Below, in pieces: positions 1-10,328 of a stretch of 64,000 nt of DNA (positions are counted from its first letter, which is position 1; each line of letters begins with the position of its first letter). The stretch comes from Fragilariopsis cylindrus CCMP1102 (taxonomy: Eukaryota > Bacillariophyta > Bacillariophyceae > Bacillariales > Bacillariaceae). A program made the position numbers and the translations under genes. The DNA lies in the NCBI GenBank assembly GCA_900095095.1, contig FMBT01000341.1, positions 225,185-289,184 on the forward strand, written 5' to 3'. The notes beneath the pieces were generated by a model. The model was not told where the DNA came from and made no database searches. It was given only the letters and a program-made list of their open reading frames with translations.

Positions 1-444
1 CGTTTGAACCTCCAAACTATCAAAATCCGCGATATGGATCACTACGATAAACATGGTGATGGATTCGAACTCCATGACATTCTCTCAGGAGTCAGAGGCA
101 GTCTCTACAAGGATCCACAGAATCAACCACCGAGTCACTGTGTTATCATCTTGCAATGCAAAGCAACAGTACCCAACAAAGGTACACGTCACGAGCACGC
201 AATTTTCCTCCCCGACATCCTCATGCTCATCACCATCAACGAATTCGAGGATATGAAGGACCAACGCAAACGTGTCCGAAACACTTGGATCATGAGAGAC
301 CAGTTCTACAACGAAGTTAAAGAGACTAACCTAGCAAATCAACGCGACGTCTGCAACAAACGAATCGGAGGAAAGATCTTTGGAGGTGGAGCAGGAACGA
401 CTGTCACATTGAAACGAGCAGTCATCGTTTCCAAAACTCCATAA
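1..444 (+). CDS. Unrecognised open frame cut by the window edge
   Basis: The frame is open from the first base to a TAA at 442-444. No ATG lies near its left end (the first candidate codon is TTG at 4), so it is probably the 3' part of a longer gene or exon. About 146 residues are visible, hydrophilic and basic, with a Gly-rich stretch (GGKIFGGGAG) near the C-terminus. I recognise no domain. It is followed by 500 bp of non-coding DNA and then a duplicated 298-bp element, so it could be the remnant of a mobile element, but no protease, RT or integrase motif is visible. Coding status is uncertain. Confidence 0.35.
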   Translation, partial: RLNLQTIKIRDMDHYDKHGDGFELHDILSGVRGSLYKDPQNQPPSHCVIILQCKATVPNKGTRHEHAIFLPDILMLITINEFEDMKDQRKRVRNTWIMRDQFYNEVKETNLANQRDVCNKRIGGKIFGGGAGTTVTLKRAVIVSKTP

Positions 445-939
445 ACCACAAATGCACCACCATTTGCTTCCACAACAACACATTCATCCAACCGACTCTG
501 TACAACAGAGTCAACGATCGCAACGAAAGCATCGACACACGTGTCTGCATCGTCGAGCGCATCTTTACTTAAGCACTGACGCTATACATAAGACGTCAAC
601 AACAATACTCTGATTTCACAACACAACTTAGCCACTGGCGAACAACATCAGCAAGATATTCGTTTATAACCACATTCAATTCTAATACATATAATTTCTG
701 TAATGATCAACAACATACTACATCTATAACCTAGTCAGTAACAACTCTAGAACTACATAGATTCCAGCACTAGTATTTTCTATTACACGAAAAACCTCCA
801 TTCAGTCCGACTATTATATACTCGTACCTCAATCTAGACCCGCCTCTAACGCGGACTAACACACCCACGTTATTGAGGATCTAGATTACAGGTTTTCCAC
901 GATCATGGGCCTTGCCACCTACGGTAGCTTTGGTTTGTG

Positions 940-1237
940 GAGAAAGCATTTTTCAGTATTCATAGTAGCACACGGATTCGAAGCCAAATTCCCCTCAAAA
1001 AGGGAAATTTGACGCCGGACCCCAGCGCCACCATAGTTCACCTATGATTCAGTCCCGAGTCGTTTCACGACCCAACAATCAACCATAGGAAGAATCGGAA
1101 GACTGTCTGCTCCAGAAGAGAGTAGACCCATAGATCTGTGTTACGACATTGGTAAAATATAACAAGGAATGAATCACGAGCGGATTGTCTGGTACCTAAC
1201 TTAGGCTAAATTATTGGTCTTTGTGTCACTAATTTAG
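940..1237. repeat. 298-bp direct repeat, copy 1
   Basis: This copy matches 1438-1735 over 298 bp with a single visible difference, C at 993 against G at 1491. The ends are not TG...CA, so it is not an obvious LTR. It contains several short stem-forming stretches, for example CAAATTCCC at about 985 against GGGAAATTTG at about 1003, and GTCG/CGAC around a 5-base loop. The near identity implies a recent duplication or gene conversion. Confidence 0.85.
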
Positions 1238-1437
1238 TTGACACGCAGGTCCAGCAAGTGCAGTGATGAATTCGCCTCCTGCGCGTACAACCTACGCGCA
1301 AGGAAGGCGGAGGCAGAGTGAAATAGTATACACCTATTACACTCTCATTCTTTGTCAGATTTGACCTATGTCGTCGAAAAGACTCGACTGAAGTAACCTT
1401 ACTGTATATGCTTTCCCACAACCAAACCTCACTCCTA

Positions 1438-1735
1438 GAGAAAGCATTTTTCAGTATTCATAGTAGCACACGGATTCGAAGCCAAATTCCGCTCAAAAAG
1501 GGAAATTTGACGCCGGACCCCAGCGCCACCATAGTTCACCTATGATTCAGTCCCGAGTCGTTTCACGACCCAACAATCAACCATAGGAAGAATCGGAAGA
1601 CTGTCTGCTCCAGAAGAGAGTAGACCCATAGATCTGTGTTACGACATTGGTAAAATATAACAAGGAATGAATCACGAGCGGATTGTCTGGTACCTAACTT
1701 AGGCTAAATTATTGGTCTTTGTGTCACTAATTTAG
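1438..1735. repeat. 298-bp direct repeat, copy 2
   Basis: Second copy of the element at 940-1237, offset by exactly 498 bp and separated from it by a 200-bp unique spacer. The spacer carries a GC-rich imperfect hairpin (about 1273-1308) and a second one around AGAGTG...CACTCT (about 1316-1346). No target-site duplication or polypurine tract was found flanking the pair. Confidence 0.85.
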
Positions 1736-2043
1736 CTACATAATATATAGTCTAGTATATCGTCCTTTTGGTCTATATCCCACACCTATCGATATCTAAG
1801 TTTGAGTGTTTTCTTGCAAGGTAATTTGTTTTAGCCCCCGATTCTCTATTCATTGAAAGTAGATATAGAGGTTTTGCTTACTTACTCTTTGAGCTTAGCA
1901 CTATGGCATATTGTACCGAGTATATAGCTAGAAGTTATTATAGGTTAAATAATGTGAAATCTAGTATCTCATAATACCATATTTATATTTCCTAGTAGCT
2001 AGGTGTTGCAATCCTCTTCCAGCCCACCCCTGAATGAAGACAT

Positions 2044-2153
2044 GAAAATCGTACTGTCCGACAAGACAAGAGTGAATACGCGATTTCATCGCGCAGTGAA
2101 TAAAAACATTGAAAATCGTACTGTCCGACAAGACAAGAGTGGAATACGCGATT
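2044..2153. repeat. Two copies of a ~42-bp motif
   Basis: Copies at 2044-2085 and 2111-2153 share a core beginning GAAAATCGTACTGTCCGACA and running on through AAGACAAGAGTG and AATACGCGATT, with a 1-base indel between them. Related cores read on the opposite strand at 18185-18205 and 18471-18491 (CTTATCGGACACT). Their function is unknown. Confidence 0.7.
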
Positions 2154-2538
2154 CTTCATTCATCCGTGGTTTTATGACGATGGTGGGAGTGAACAATGAT
2201 TTAGAGTAGCATATAAGCACGGGGAAGATAATGTCCGTTTGGGTGGGAGTGAACCTTGGATTTTTAAAAATAGCAACGCGATGGGAATTGAAAGATGACT
2301 CCATGTAATAAAAACATTCGAATCAGGAGTCATCTTTCGATTACGTACATGATCTCACGTAGGATCTGGTACTTTGTCTACGATGATGGAAGATGAAAAA
2401 CATTCGAAAATGAGATGAAATATGAAAAATCATCAATTCATTGTTTTTCACAACTTCATTTTATACTCTCACAAAACTCAATCTGATCAAACTCACATTC
2501 AAACTATTAACATCCATTCTAAATACCACTATCCAATC

Positions 2539-3108
2539 ATGCAATTCTCCACCATCGCCCTTCTCCTTGCTGCCCTCATCGCTCCTTCTGCTGCTGAGTA
2601 TGTTTGCCACTCGGATGCATCCTTCAACTCTGATGTTGATACCATGCCCTCTGCTGCTGCTCAAAAATACCTTGGATCTGCTTTGGTTGATGCCTTTAAC
2701 GAAGCCTATGCAGGTGTTGATGGTGTCACTATGGACTATGATGATGTCGAAGAGTTTGAAACTGATCCCAGTGTCAGTGCCGCTGTACTTCTTCGTGGAG
2801 GTGCCAACCTCGAACGTCGCAATCGTGGTCGTAGTGGCCGTCGTCGAAGCCGAAGCACAGGAGGGTACAACTGCAACTTGTGTAAGACGTATGATGATGA
2901 TGCTACTGCATCACTTTCTGGTATTGACTTTGGTGTTGCATTGTTATCTTCAAAGGAACATGTCGCATGGGAGAAATTGTTCTGTGCTAAGGGCAGTGCC
3001 AACGCTGAATTTACTTCCATGACTGATTGCAAGATTGATCTTAGTAACTGTCACGATGATGAAGATGTCAGTGGTATTCCTAGTATTCCCTACGCAAGTG
3101 CGAATTAA
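2539..3108 (+). CDS. Small secreted protein, diatom-type, unknown function
   Basis: The ATG at 2539 begins MQFSTIALLLAALIAPSAAE, a clear signal peptide with likely cleavage after SAA; the upstream ATG at 2422 would bury this signal behind 39 polar residues, so I chose 2539 (189 aa). The mature part starts with YVCHSDASFNSD, followed by an acidic region (DYDDVEEFE), a strongly basic Arg/Gly/Ser stretch at about residues 95-113 (NRGRSGRRRSRS), and a Cys-containing C-terminal half with NCNLC, LFCAKG and DCKIDLSNC. The acidic-then-basic switch and the paired cysteines suggest a secreted, disulfide-bonded, possibly proteolytically processed protein. I do not recognise the family. An inverted repeat lies about 200 bp upstream. 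Confidence 0.7.
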   Translation: MQFSTIALLLAALIAPSAAEYVCHSDASFNSDVDTMPSAAAQKYLGSALVDAFNEAYAGVDGVTMDYDDVEEFETDPSVSAAVLLRGGANLERRNRGRSGRRRSRSTGGYNCNLCKTYDDDATASLSGIDFGVALLSSKEHVAWEKLFCAKGSANAEFTSMTDCKIDLSNCHDDEDVSGIPSIPYASAN

Positions 3109-3362
3109 AAAGAATTGGTCAACAAGAATAGACTACGACGCCCTTGACATCATCACAATTACCACCATCATCACCAATTACCATCCAATTAATATACAAT
3201 CAATTACAATAATACGAATCAAGGCGTCCAAAAGAAGAAGTGATGGATAAATAAATATGCATAAATTTTTAGGAAAAGAATTAAGATCTATCTTCTTGTC
3301 GAAATCGTCGTAGTTATCATGCATGTCGACTTCCTCATTCAATTCCATTTCAAGTCGCTCAA

Positions 3363-6155
3363 CTATGATGATATGATGACATCGTCCGAATCGTCTTTAT
3401 TTTCTAACATTTTTACGATGGACTGGTCTTGGGCGTTCAACGTGCCCTCATCGAGTTTCGCTTCATTATTATTCAGTAGTCGATTTTCAAAATGACATTC
3501 GACTTTTTTTTCTTCTTGTTGTTGTTGTTCTTCTTCTTCTTCTTCTTGCTGTTGTTGTTCTTCTTCTTCTTCTTCTTCTTCTTCTTCTTGTCCAACGTCG
3601 TTAGATTTGACAGTCGTTGTAGGTGAGAAAGATCCTCCAACCACATTACTAGCGTCGTCGTCAATTAGAACATTGTCTCCATCTTTCTCTTCAATTATAC
3701 CATCATCTATTGGATCGACCCAGTTGACGTCGATTCCAATAATTAAATCTTCTCGTTCTGTAGTAGACCATCGATCTTCGTCCCTACTGTTTTTCTCATT
3801 GCTGCCATCGATACTACTCTTCGGTTCGTTATTAATTAGCAGCAAGAGCTCGTCAGAAAGAGGATTTTCTACATCGTCGTCCTTGTCGTCTTCATTGTCG
3901 TCTTCAAATATGGCAACAGTCGTTACAGACGAAAAAGAATCTCCCATATTACTAGAATCATCGTCCGTCTCTACTATGTCTCCATTTTTCTCTTCAACAA
4001 GGATATCTGGGAAGTTACAAGGATTATGGTTATCCAGTACTATATTACTAGATTGAAGTCCCCACGAACTATTGTTATTGGTACTACCAGTACTTTCATC
4101 TAGTGTATCATTTGTTGCTGTCCAGTCTCCTATACTTTGAATAGACATCGCTGCCCATGAGGTAGAATCTCGATCATTATCTGCGACAACACTACTTGTA
4201 ACGGACGGATCTTTTGCTGCTAATACTTGCTGTTCAACCAAGGCATGGTTGGTTTTTCTATTTCTACTGAAGAAAGTTACTGGACGTTCAATGAGTCTTC
4301 TAAACATCATCCCTGATATGATTTTCGTATCCGTTGTACTGGTGCCGATTTTTTCCCCATCAATGTTCATTTGCTCGTCTGCCGTTACGACAATGCCGGA
4401 TGGATTGTCTTTCTTATTGGGAAAAATCGACGAGTTGGGTCTACCATTTCTCTTGTCAAGGAAGGTAGATGGACGACACTCAACGAGTCTTCTGAATATC
4501 GATGGTTTTTTCGTGTTATTATTTGTTGTATTTTCTTCGATATTATCAACAATATCATCATCTTCTTCGTTCTGTGTTATCGATGAGGAGAATAGAGATG
4601 GGTCATTCATATTGGAAGCAAACGTGGGTTCGGACATAACCGTCCTATCTCCTGACATGTAATACGGACCACAGCCACTACCACAAGGAGTCAAATAATT
4701 GAGAGAAGCTTCCGTCATAAAATTAAGACGATCAATTAACGATTTCCTTAAGGTTGATGGATTAGTTGATTCGTATAATGAGGATATTTCGAATGTCTTC
4801 GGCTGTTTCAATGAATCGTTATTTCTTCTATTAGTTGTTGCTAGAATGTCTATAGATCTTGGGGGTGAGGTTTCCGTTTCGATAGCTGCAGTATTACTTA
4901 ATGGGTCGTTTTCGTGGTCTGAATTATCTGCCGTAGGCAAAGTCTTCTGTACTTCCATTCGATCATCTATAGGTTTAAGCTCTTCCATCGTTTCCGTATT
5001 ATGTTCTTCCAATTCTCGCTGATCGATTTTACTGATATTATTATCATCTAATACAAGCTTTTCGAAATGATTCTTGTGATGATGTTGGTCTTCTTCTTCT
5101 TTGTTTCCATTTTCCTCCTTTTCTTCTCCGGCCACCTTATCATTATTATTTATCTTACGATTGCTTCTATCTTCTTCTTCGTCGTCGTCTCTTTCTTTTT
5201 CTTTTTCTTCATCTAGACGCGTTTCTTCCTTTTCGGTGGTGGTTTCTTCGTTGACATTTTCTGCATAGGAGGGGAATAACAACTGCCAGGAATCATTGTT
5301 ACCACCATCGTCTCTTCTGTCCTCATCATTGTAGACGTCATGATACTCATCCTCGTGATTACTACTGATATTATTATTATTATTATTATTATTATTGTAA
5401 TCGGCACAGAACAATACGTTCGGTAGCATCAATTCGACCATTGCTTTATTCTCGTAGTACCAGCAACTATCGTACGAAAGTGTACTCATGGCATCATCAA
5501 TGTCCTCCCGACTTTCTTCCACGACAACCTGAACTAAATCATTTATGATATTGCTTCTTTTCTTCGTTTTGGTATTTATACCATATTTATAATTATTGCT
5601 GTTATTCTTGTAGTTATTGCTGTTGTTGTTGTTGCTGTTGTTGCTGTTGTTGTTGTTGTTGTTTTTGTTGTTGTTGTTGTTGTTGTTGTCATAAGCTTGT
5701 CGCCATGGAATAGGTTGGTCGCCGGTAGCTGACCAGTCCACATCATCTTGCGAGCTGATATATTTTCTGATTTCTTCCTCTGTTGGTGAGCGCTGTTGCT
5801 GCTGATTCTTCCTTCTCTTACTATAGGTAGAGGATTTGTTCCTGTTACTGGTGCTATTATTATTATTATTATTATTATTATTGCTGACATCTCCAATATC
5901 ACGTCGTCGCCACTTGTGCTGCTTCTTGTTTGTGTTTCTCGTCAGTAAACGTTTCCAGTATGGTGACGATGGGCTATCAGCTTCCCTTCTCTCTTTTTCC
6001 TCAGATGATGGATCTTCGTTTATGTTGCAGTTGTAATAAGCATGATCTTCGAGAGATGTAGAGGGAATGCAATAACATTCGATGTCATTATTTGTTTCTC
6101 GTTTTGGCCAATCTAACACAACGACTGAATATCGATCGTCGTGACTACTATTCAT
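3363..6155 (-). CDS. Acidic, Asn/Glu-rich low-complexity protein
   Basis: A single open frame of about 930 residues runs from the ATG at 6155 (MNSSHDDRYS) to a stop at 3363. The frame extends further upstream through a TTG, but 6155 is the first good ATG. The protein has long Asn runs at about residues 100-110, 155-190 and 250-260, Glu/Gln blocks near the C-terminus, many Asp/Glu clusters, and no membrane segment or signal peptide. Isolated conserved-looking islands (RRLVECRPSTFLDKR and RRLIERPVTFFSRNR) form an internal repeat of about 15 residues and may be short linear motifs. No enzyme motif is visible, so a nuclear or scaffolding role is only a guess. The frame stays open through many homopolymers, unlike several neighbours. 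Confidence 0.65.
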   Translation of the reverse strand: MNSSHDDRYSVVVLDWPKRETNNDIECYCIPSTSLEDHAYYNCNINEDPSSEEKERREADSPSSPYWKRLLTRNTNKKQHKWRRRDIGDVSNNNNNNNNNSTSNRNKSSTYSKRRKNQQQQRSPTEEEIRKYISSQDDVDWSATGDQPIPWRQAYDNNNNNNNKNNNNNNSNNSNNNNSNNYKNNSNNYKYGINTKTKKRSNIINDLVQVVVEESREDIDDAMSTLSYDSCWYYENKAMVELMLPNVLFCADYNNNNNNNNNISSNHEDEYHDVYNDEDRRDDGGNNDSWQLLFPSYAENVNEETTTEKEETRLDEEKEKERDDDEEEDRSNRKINNNDKVAGEEKEENGNKEEEDQHHHKNHFEKLVLDDNNISKIDQRELEEHNTETMEELKPIDDRMEVQKTLPTADNSDHENDPLSNTAAIETETSPPRSIDILATTNRRNNDSLKQPKTFEISSLYESTNPSTLRKSLIDRLNFMTEASLNYLTPCGSGCGPYYMSGDRTVMSEPTFASNMNDPSLFSSSITQNEEDDDIVDNIEENTTNNNTKKPSIFRRLVECRPSTFLDKRNGRPNSSIFPNKKDNPSGIVVTADEQMNIDGEKIGTSTTDTKIISGMMFRRLIERPVTFFSRNRKTNHALVEQQVLAAKDPSVTSSVVADNDRDSTSWAAMSIQSIGDWTATNDTLDESTGSTNNNSSWGLQSSNIVLDNHNPCNFPDILVEEKNGDIVETDDDSSNMGDSFSSVTTVAIFEDDNEDDKDDDVENPLSDELLLLINNEPKSSIDGSNEKNSRDEDRWSTTEREDLIIGIDVNWVDPIDDGIIEEKDGDNVLIDDDASNVVGGSFSPTTTVKSNDVGQEEEEEEEEEEQQQQEEEEEEQQQQEEKKVECHFENRLLNNNEAKLDEGTLNAQDQSIVKMLENKDDSDDVIISS

Positions 6156-7467
6156 CGCTATGAATCTATTCGTTCGTTTATTATTATTTGTAGCTCGATC
6201 AATACAGATGTAGGAGGTAAAATACTCGTACGCAATGTAAAACAAACTACTACCAGCATTCAATTATGATGGTTGGTTGGTGTCCTACAATTATTTCATA
6301 TCAATACAATGCAATATATGAAGTTTCGCTTTTCTTCAAATTCTTATCTCGGTGTGCATCTCTTCCTTGTCGAGATGTTGTAAGCGTTGAGGAGTTATTC
6401 ACGTCAATAATTGTTAATAGGGACGTCCAGTGTCTAGCTACGCTGTCACAGTTGGTGAATGAATCACATGTAACTCAGTGCGCGAAGTACGACAAAGTAC
6501 GAATAGAAAGCGCGCGCGATCGAAACACTCGATCGTTGAGAATGATAACCGTACACTGTAGTAGCTATAGCATTTATGCTACTCCGGAGTAGCTACTTTG
6601 AAGTAGTAGAGCTAGATTTTGTAGTAGAATAGGGACTAAACTAGACTGCATGTTCTATAAATTTAGTTACAAAGTAAGGTAACCATTTACAGTAAATGCG
6701 TTGATAGCATTGATCAGTTCCTGATTTGGCTCAACGAATGAATAAATCGGAATGCTTGGTCATTTTTACTTCAAGCAATAATTTCGTTATCAGTTAGATC
6801 CTCAGTTATTGAAGTTAATTATTACTACCAGTTAGATCCTCAGTTATTGAAAGTGACGAAAAGTTACAGAGTGCCATTTCTCCGTAATCTCTTGGTTGGT
6901 TACAGTTTTGGCCTACTATAATACTAAAGAAATCGAAAATAGATGTCCTCAAAAGCAAGATACGGAGCGCGGTTTCAGGGAGACCATTTTTTGTGAAACT
7001 AATCTCACCAGAATTGATCTTTTCGTGGAAAGTGATCACCTTGCTTTCGTACGTATCTTTGTACACAAATTTTGCGTTCTATTCTACTGGTATATAAAGA
7101 AAGGTAGAAGAGGTGGTGGGTGAGTGAAACGCTAGACTTTGTTCCTGATAATACCGAAGTGGTGTTACAAACGCAGACGAAGTAGGTGGGGTTCGTTCGG
7201 ACGAATAGCTACGGGTAACCGTATCCAAAAGTGTCTTGACTGGTAGTGTATCTGATCTTCTGGGATCTAATCGTCTTTGCCATTGAGCAACAGCGGTAGC
7301 GGTAATAGGGGCCATCGCAAGGGGCGGAACTACACCTCCTCCTTGATACACATACACACACAGACAAAGAAAACGGTACTGTAGTTACAATTCTAAATCC
7401 TAATTTGAAAAGTTGGGGAAAGGAAAAAAAGATGAAAAAATGATAGTACAAATCATTTTAATCAAGT
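6156..7467. other. Intergenic region with short repeats
   Basis: No supported gene. A 23-bp sequence starting CAGTTAGATCCTCAGTTATT occurs twice, at about 6791-6813 and 6830-6852. A 14-bp perfect palindrome CTACTCCGGAGTAG lies at about 6579-6592. The left part is likely the promoter of the Asn/Glu-rich gene, and the right part is the 3' side of the MYND gene. Confidence 0.5.
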
Positions 7468-8419
7468 TCAAGTTACGGTAATATTCACGAGGTCTGCTTC
7501 TTCAATCCTTGCGCCACTGCTGCCATCCATGAAGTGATAATATCTAGGGTTCTTCCATCGGAGTATCGATCCCTGTTTCAAACCAGGAATTCCTCGGCTA
7601 TTTGTGTACGCAGCGATCCTTCGAATTACTCCAGATCGATCCTTGCACGAGAATACCTGCCTCATCATACTTTCATCTAGCATGGCACGGACTTCAAGTC
7701 TCCTTCCCGAAACCGGTGCACCACCATGGGCTTCCACTTCTTTCCAAGTCAAGGGAAGGGTTTTAGGAATTTTTGCTTCTTCATTGATTGGCACACATAA
7801 CTTTTTATGGGCCTTCCATGCAGCTACTTGACAATCCTTTGTGCAGTAAGAAACTTTCTTGCAGCGGGAACACAGCATCAACTTTACTGTTGCCGACTTC
7901 TTGCAATAATCACAGGTAAATGCTTCCGACCTGTTCGTCTTGACGGATGGATTGGCAAGTATCTCATCATAAAGTTTTTGGGTTTCCGGTCCACCCATTT
8001 CGAAGCGTGTCTTTCCCGGATTCTGCTTGCTCCAGCCCTGCAGTAATGCGTTCTGTTCCATCTCTGCTTTATTTGTTTCTTCCATCGCTTTTCGCATAGC
8101 ACTTTGCACGTCTTCTCCCGCATCCTCAAAACGTTTTAATTTTTCGTCAGCTCTTCTTAGATATTCTCTATTCATTTCCCAAATTTTTTTGGTAGGTCTT
8201 GGAACCATTTTCTCCATTCCCCTCAATGCGTACATTGCCGTGGCTTTTTCTTCTGCTGCATTTTCAACTTCCTTTTTTTTTCTTTCTTAATCCAGCTCCC
8301 TCCTCCGCCATACGATTCTGAGGTTCGAATGACATACAACAAATATGACAAACCTCACGATTGTGTTCTTTACAATACGTTCGACCAATCTCGTCGTGTG
8401 TAATATCCTCAAAAGTCAT
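7468..8419 (-). CDS. MYND zinc-finger protein, one apparent frameshift
   Basis: The main frame (8235 to 7468, 255 aa) contains a classic MYND finger. Its first Cys pair is CDYC, followed by CSRCKKVSYCTKDCQ and the final H...C pair in WKAHKKLC, the expected C6HC zinc ligands. MYND fingers mediate protein-protein contacts, often in chromatin regulators. Reading upstream, a second frame begins at an ATG at 8419 and encodes a Cys/His-rich N-terminus (YCKEHNREVCHICCMSF) followed by NRMAEEGAGLRKK. It meets the MYND frame at an A9 tract (8273-8281 as T9 on the plus strand), where one base fewer would join them. I infer one gene starting at 8419 with a homopolymer indel. C-terminal to the finger is a domain of about 110 residues that I do not recognise. 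Confidence 0.8.
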
Positions 8420-8960
8420 GGCTTACAATATATTTATACTGTATTTGGATGTGATTTGGCCCCTTCCTTGCCGTCGTCTTGATAATACGTACAATGTAGC
8501 AATGAGACAATAATCTCGTTTTATGTTGTGATTGTGACTTATGATATTGATTAATGTCGCTTTTATCGTGACAAGTATGCTTCTGTAATAGGTGACATTT
8601 TCTACGACTATCTCTACACGGCTACCGGTACTACGGTAGTATGTTTGTGTGTGTCAAAGGTCGTGTGGTCCGTATCGAGCGAGTATTAATTCAGGAGCGG
8701 GGACAAAGGACAGACGCCGTGTGCATCCCTCTTTTTATGACCCCTGTTCTTTTCCTCCTTCCCCTTCTTCCTATCTTCACCGCGGCAAAAAAAAGGTCTG
8801 AAAAACAAAACAACACCACATCATAAAAACACTCAACACAACACAACGCAAACACGAACATAACGACAGACACTCAAGTTCTAGGACAGAACCATCACCC
8901 TCGTACCATTCTATCACAGAAACAGATTAAATACATCTAGACACTGAACAAAGGAACGCA
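8420..8960. other. Divergent intergenic region
   Basis: The region separates the MYND gene (minus strand) from the cyclophilin-like gene (plus strand) and must hold both promoters. No protein-coding or RNA gene is supported. The part next to 8961 is A/C-rich without G runs, typical of a 5' leader. Confidence 0.5.
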
Positions 8961-9965
8961 ATGAATACCTCCTCTTCGTTATCAAAAGTATCGTCAGCTG
9001 TTAGACGATTACGACGAGGACCGTCATTCTCTTCGACAATAGCAAGACCCGCTATCATCATCGGATCGTCGTCAGTTCGTTCGTTTGGAAGCGGTGGTGG
9101 TACTCGTGGTGCTCGTGGTCATGGTTGGTGGGTGAATTATCGAGCAGGCAAAGGTGGACGACATTTACAGGGTGAATATCATCATTTGGATGTAGATAGT
9201 ATGGCAAATTGGAACGATGCAGCATTTTCTTTAGGTAGTCAAATGGGTTATTTAGATGTACGATTAGAAGCTATGTCGGGAATATCAACATCATCAACCA
9301 CAACCGAGAAGGATGACGACGGGGATAGCGACAGCAACAATGAGAAAATCACCACCATCCATAGACTAAAATTAGAATTAGCAACGACTGCTTTACCCCG
9401 TGCGGCGGATAATTTTGTTAAATTGCTCCAAGATAATGATGGAAATGCTGATGGATATCTTTCATCGACGTTACATAGGGTTGAAAAAGGTGTGGGTATT
9501 TTGGGTGGACTCGTTACAAAAAATCCAAATTCACACCCCAACGCTACCGGCACAAGTACGAAAACAATGATTGGGAAATGCCATCCTGATTATTGTCATC
9601 CAACTAGTATGACAGCGATGGATATTTCATCGGAACATTTAGTTATATCACATTTACCTGGTGTTATTACTATGTTACAACCAAGGATTGGTGAAATTGA
9701 TTCAAGATATATGATGTTATCTCATCATGCACCTCATATGGATGGTGTGTCGGTCGCAATTGGTCGATTATCCGATGACTCATTAGAAATAATTCAAAAA
9801 TGGGAAAGTACATTAATCACCTCATACGGTGTACCAACCAATATCACATTACGTGTCGTCGGATGTGGGTTGTTAGAAGAAGAAAGCAGCAATAGCAACA
9901 GCAAACAGCAAATGGATGATAAAGAAATAAATACCGAAAAGAAACAAGTTTCGATGGAATCGTAA
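8961..9965 (+). CDS. Cyclophilin-like organellar protein
   Basis: Intact frame of 334 aa. The N-terminus is Ser/Arg-rich with no acidic residues for about 60 residues, a mitochondrial-type presequence. It is followed by a Gly/Arg-rich stretch (GSGGGTRGARGHGWWVNYR) and the segment AGKGGRHLQGEYHHLD. A cyclophilin-like fold is suggested by LELATTALPRAADNFVKLL, where a typical PPIase reads LE...TP.T..NF..L, then by SSTLHRVEKGVGILGG and by HLPGVITMLQ in the position of the usual 'PG.lsMan'. The catalytic Arg/Phe set is not clearly preserved, so isomerase activity is doubtful. The C-terminal tail is Ser/Asn/Gln-rich. A plastid destination is possible but no A-F cleavage context is seen. Confidence 0.7.
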   Translation: MNTSSSLSKVSSAVRRLRRGPSFSSTIARPAIIIGSSSVRSFGSGGGTRGARGHGWWVNYRAGKGGRHLQGEYHHLDVDSMANWNDAAFSLGSQMGYLDVRLEAMSGISTSSTTTEKDDDGDSDSNNEKITTIHRLKLELATTALPRAADNFVKLLQDNDGNADGYLSSTLHRVEKGVGILGGLVTKNPNSHPNATGTSTKTMIGKCHPDYCHPTSMTAMDISSEHLVISHLPGVITMLQPRIGEIDSRYMMLSHHAPHMDGVSVAIGRLSDDSLEIIQKWESTLITSYGVPTNITLRVVGCGLLEEESSNSNSKQQMDDKEINTEKKQVSMES

Positions 9966-10328
9966 TCTATACATATGAAAATTGTAAAACAAAATATAAT
10001 TCACAAGCTATGTATTATCTATTACTCTTTTCTAAATTTCACAAAAGTTGCTTGGATTAAATACCGACAGTTTTTCTTTCTAGGCAAAACAATAAAAGAT
10101 GCTTAGATAAATTCAATTAAATCCTGATTAAAGTAGTAATAAATGGTCTAAAAGATCGATTATAAATAATGATATTGTAGAGTAATAGTAGCTTTTAAAA
10201 TAAATTTAATTTAGATTTGTCCATATAATATTCTATACAACGAGATAATAAATAGTTTATGCGTGTTTTTTCTTTTCCTTCTTTATTTATTTGCAGTTTT
10301 TCGTTTTTATTTGTTATCTTTCTTCCTT
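9966..10328. other. Convergent 3' intergenic region
   Basis: AT-rich 363-bp stretch between the 3' ends of the cyclophilin-like gene and the KASII gene. It contains AATAAA-like hexamers and poly-T stretches that could serve 3' processing. No gene is supported. Confidence 0.5.

Larger units (their letters stand above)
445..2538. other. Intergenic stretch with duplicated elements
   Basis: No convincing gene is visible here. It holds a 298-bp direct repeat (940-1237 and 1438-1735), a spacer with two imperfect hairpins, a short 42-bp direct repeat (2044-2153) and a 13-bp inverted repeat (2289-2339). The last few hundred bases are the likely promoter and 5' leader of the secreted-protein gene starting at 2539. 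Confidence 0.6.

Noticed and set aside
961-1000. tRNA-like B-box (GGATTCGAAGCC) in the 298-bp repeat
   Set aside because: No matching A-box, acceptor stem or cloverleaf could be drawn around it.
940-1735. The 298-bp direct repeats as LTRs of a miniature retrotransposon
   Set aside because: No TG...CA ends, no primer-binding or polypurine sequence, and no target-site duplication were found.
3473-3664. A Lys/Asn-repeat frame on the minus strand at 3473-3664
   Set aside because: It is an out-of-frame shadow of the Glu/Gln-rich part of the 930-residue gene.
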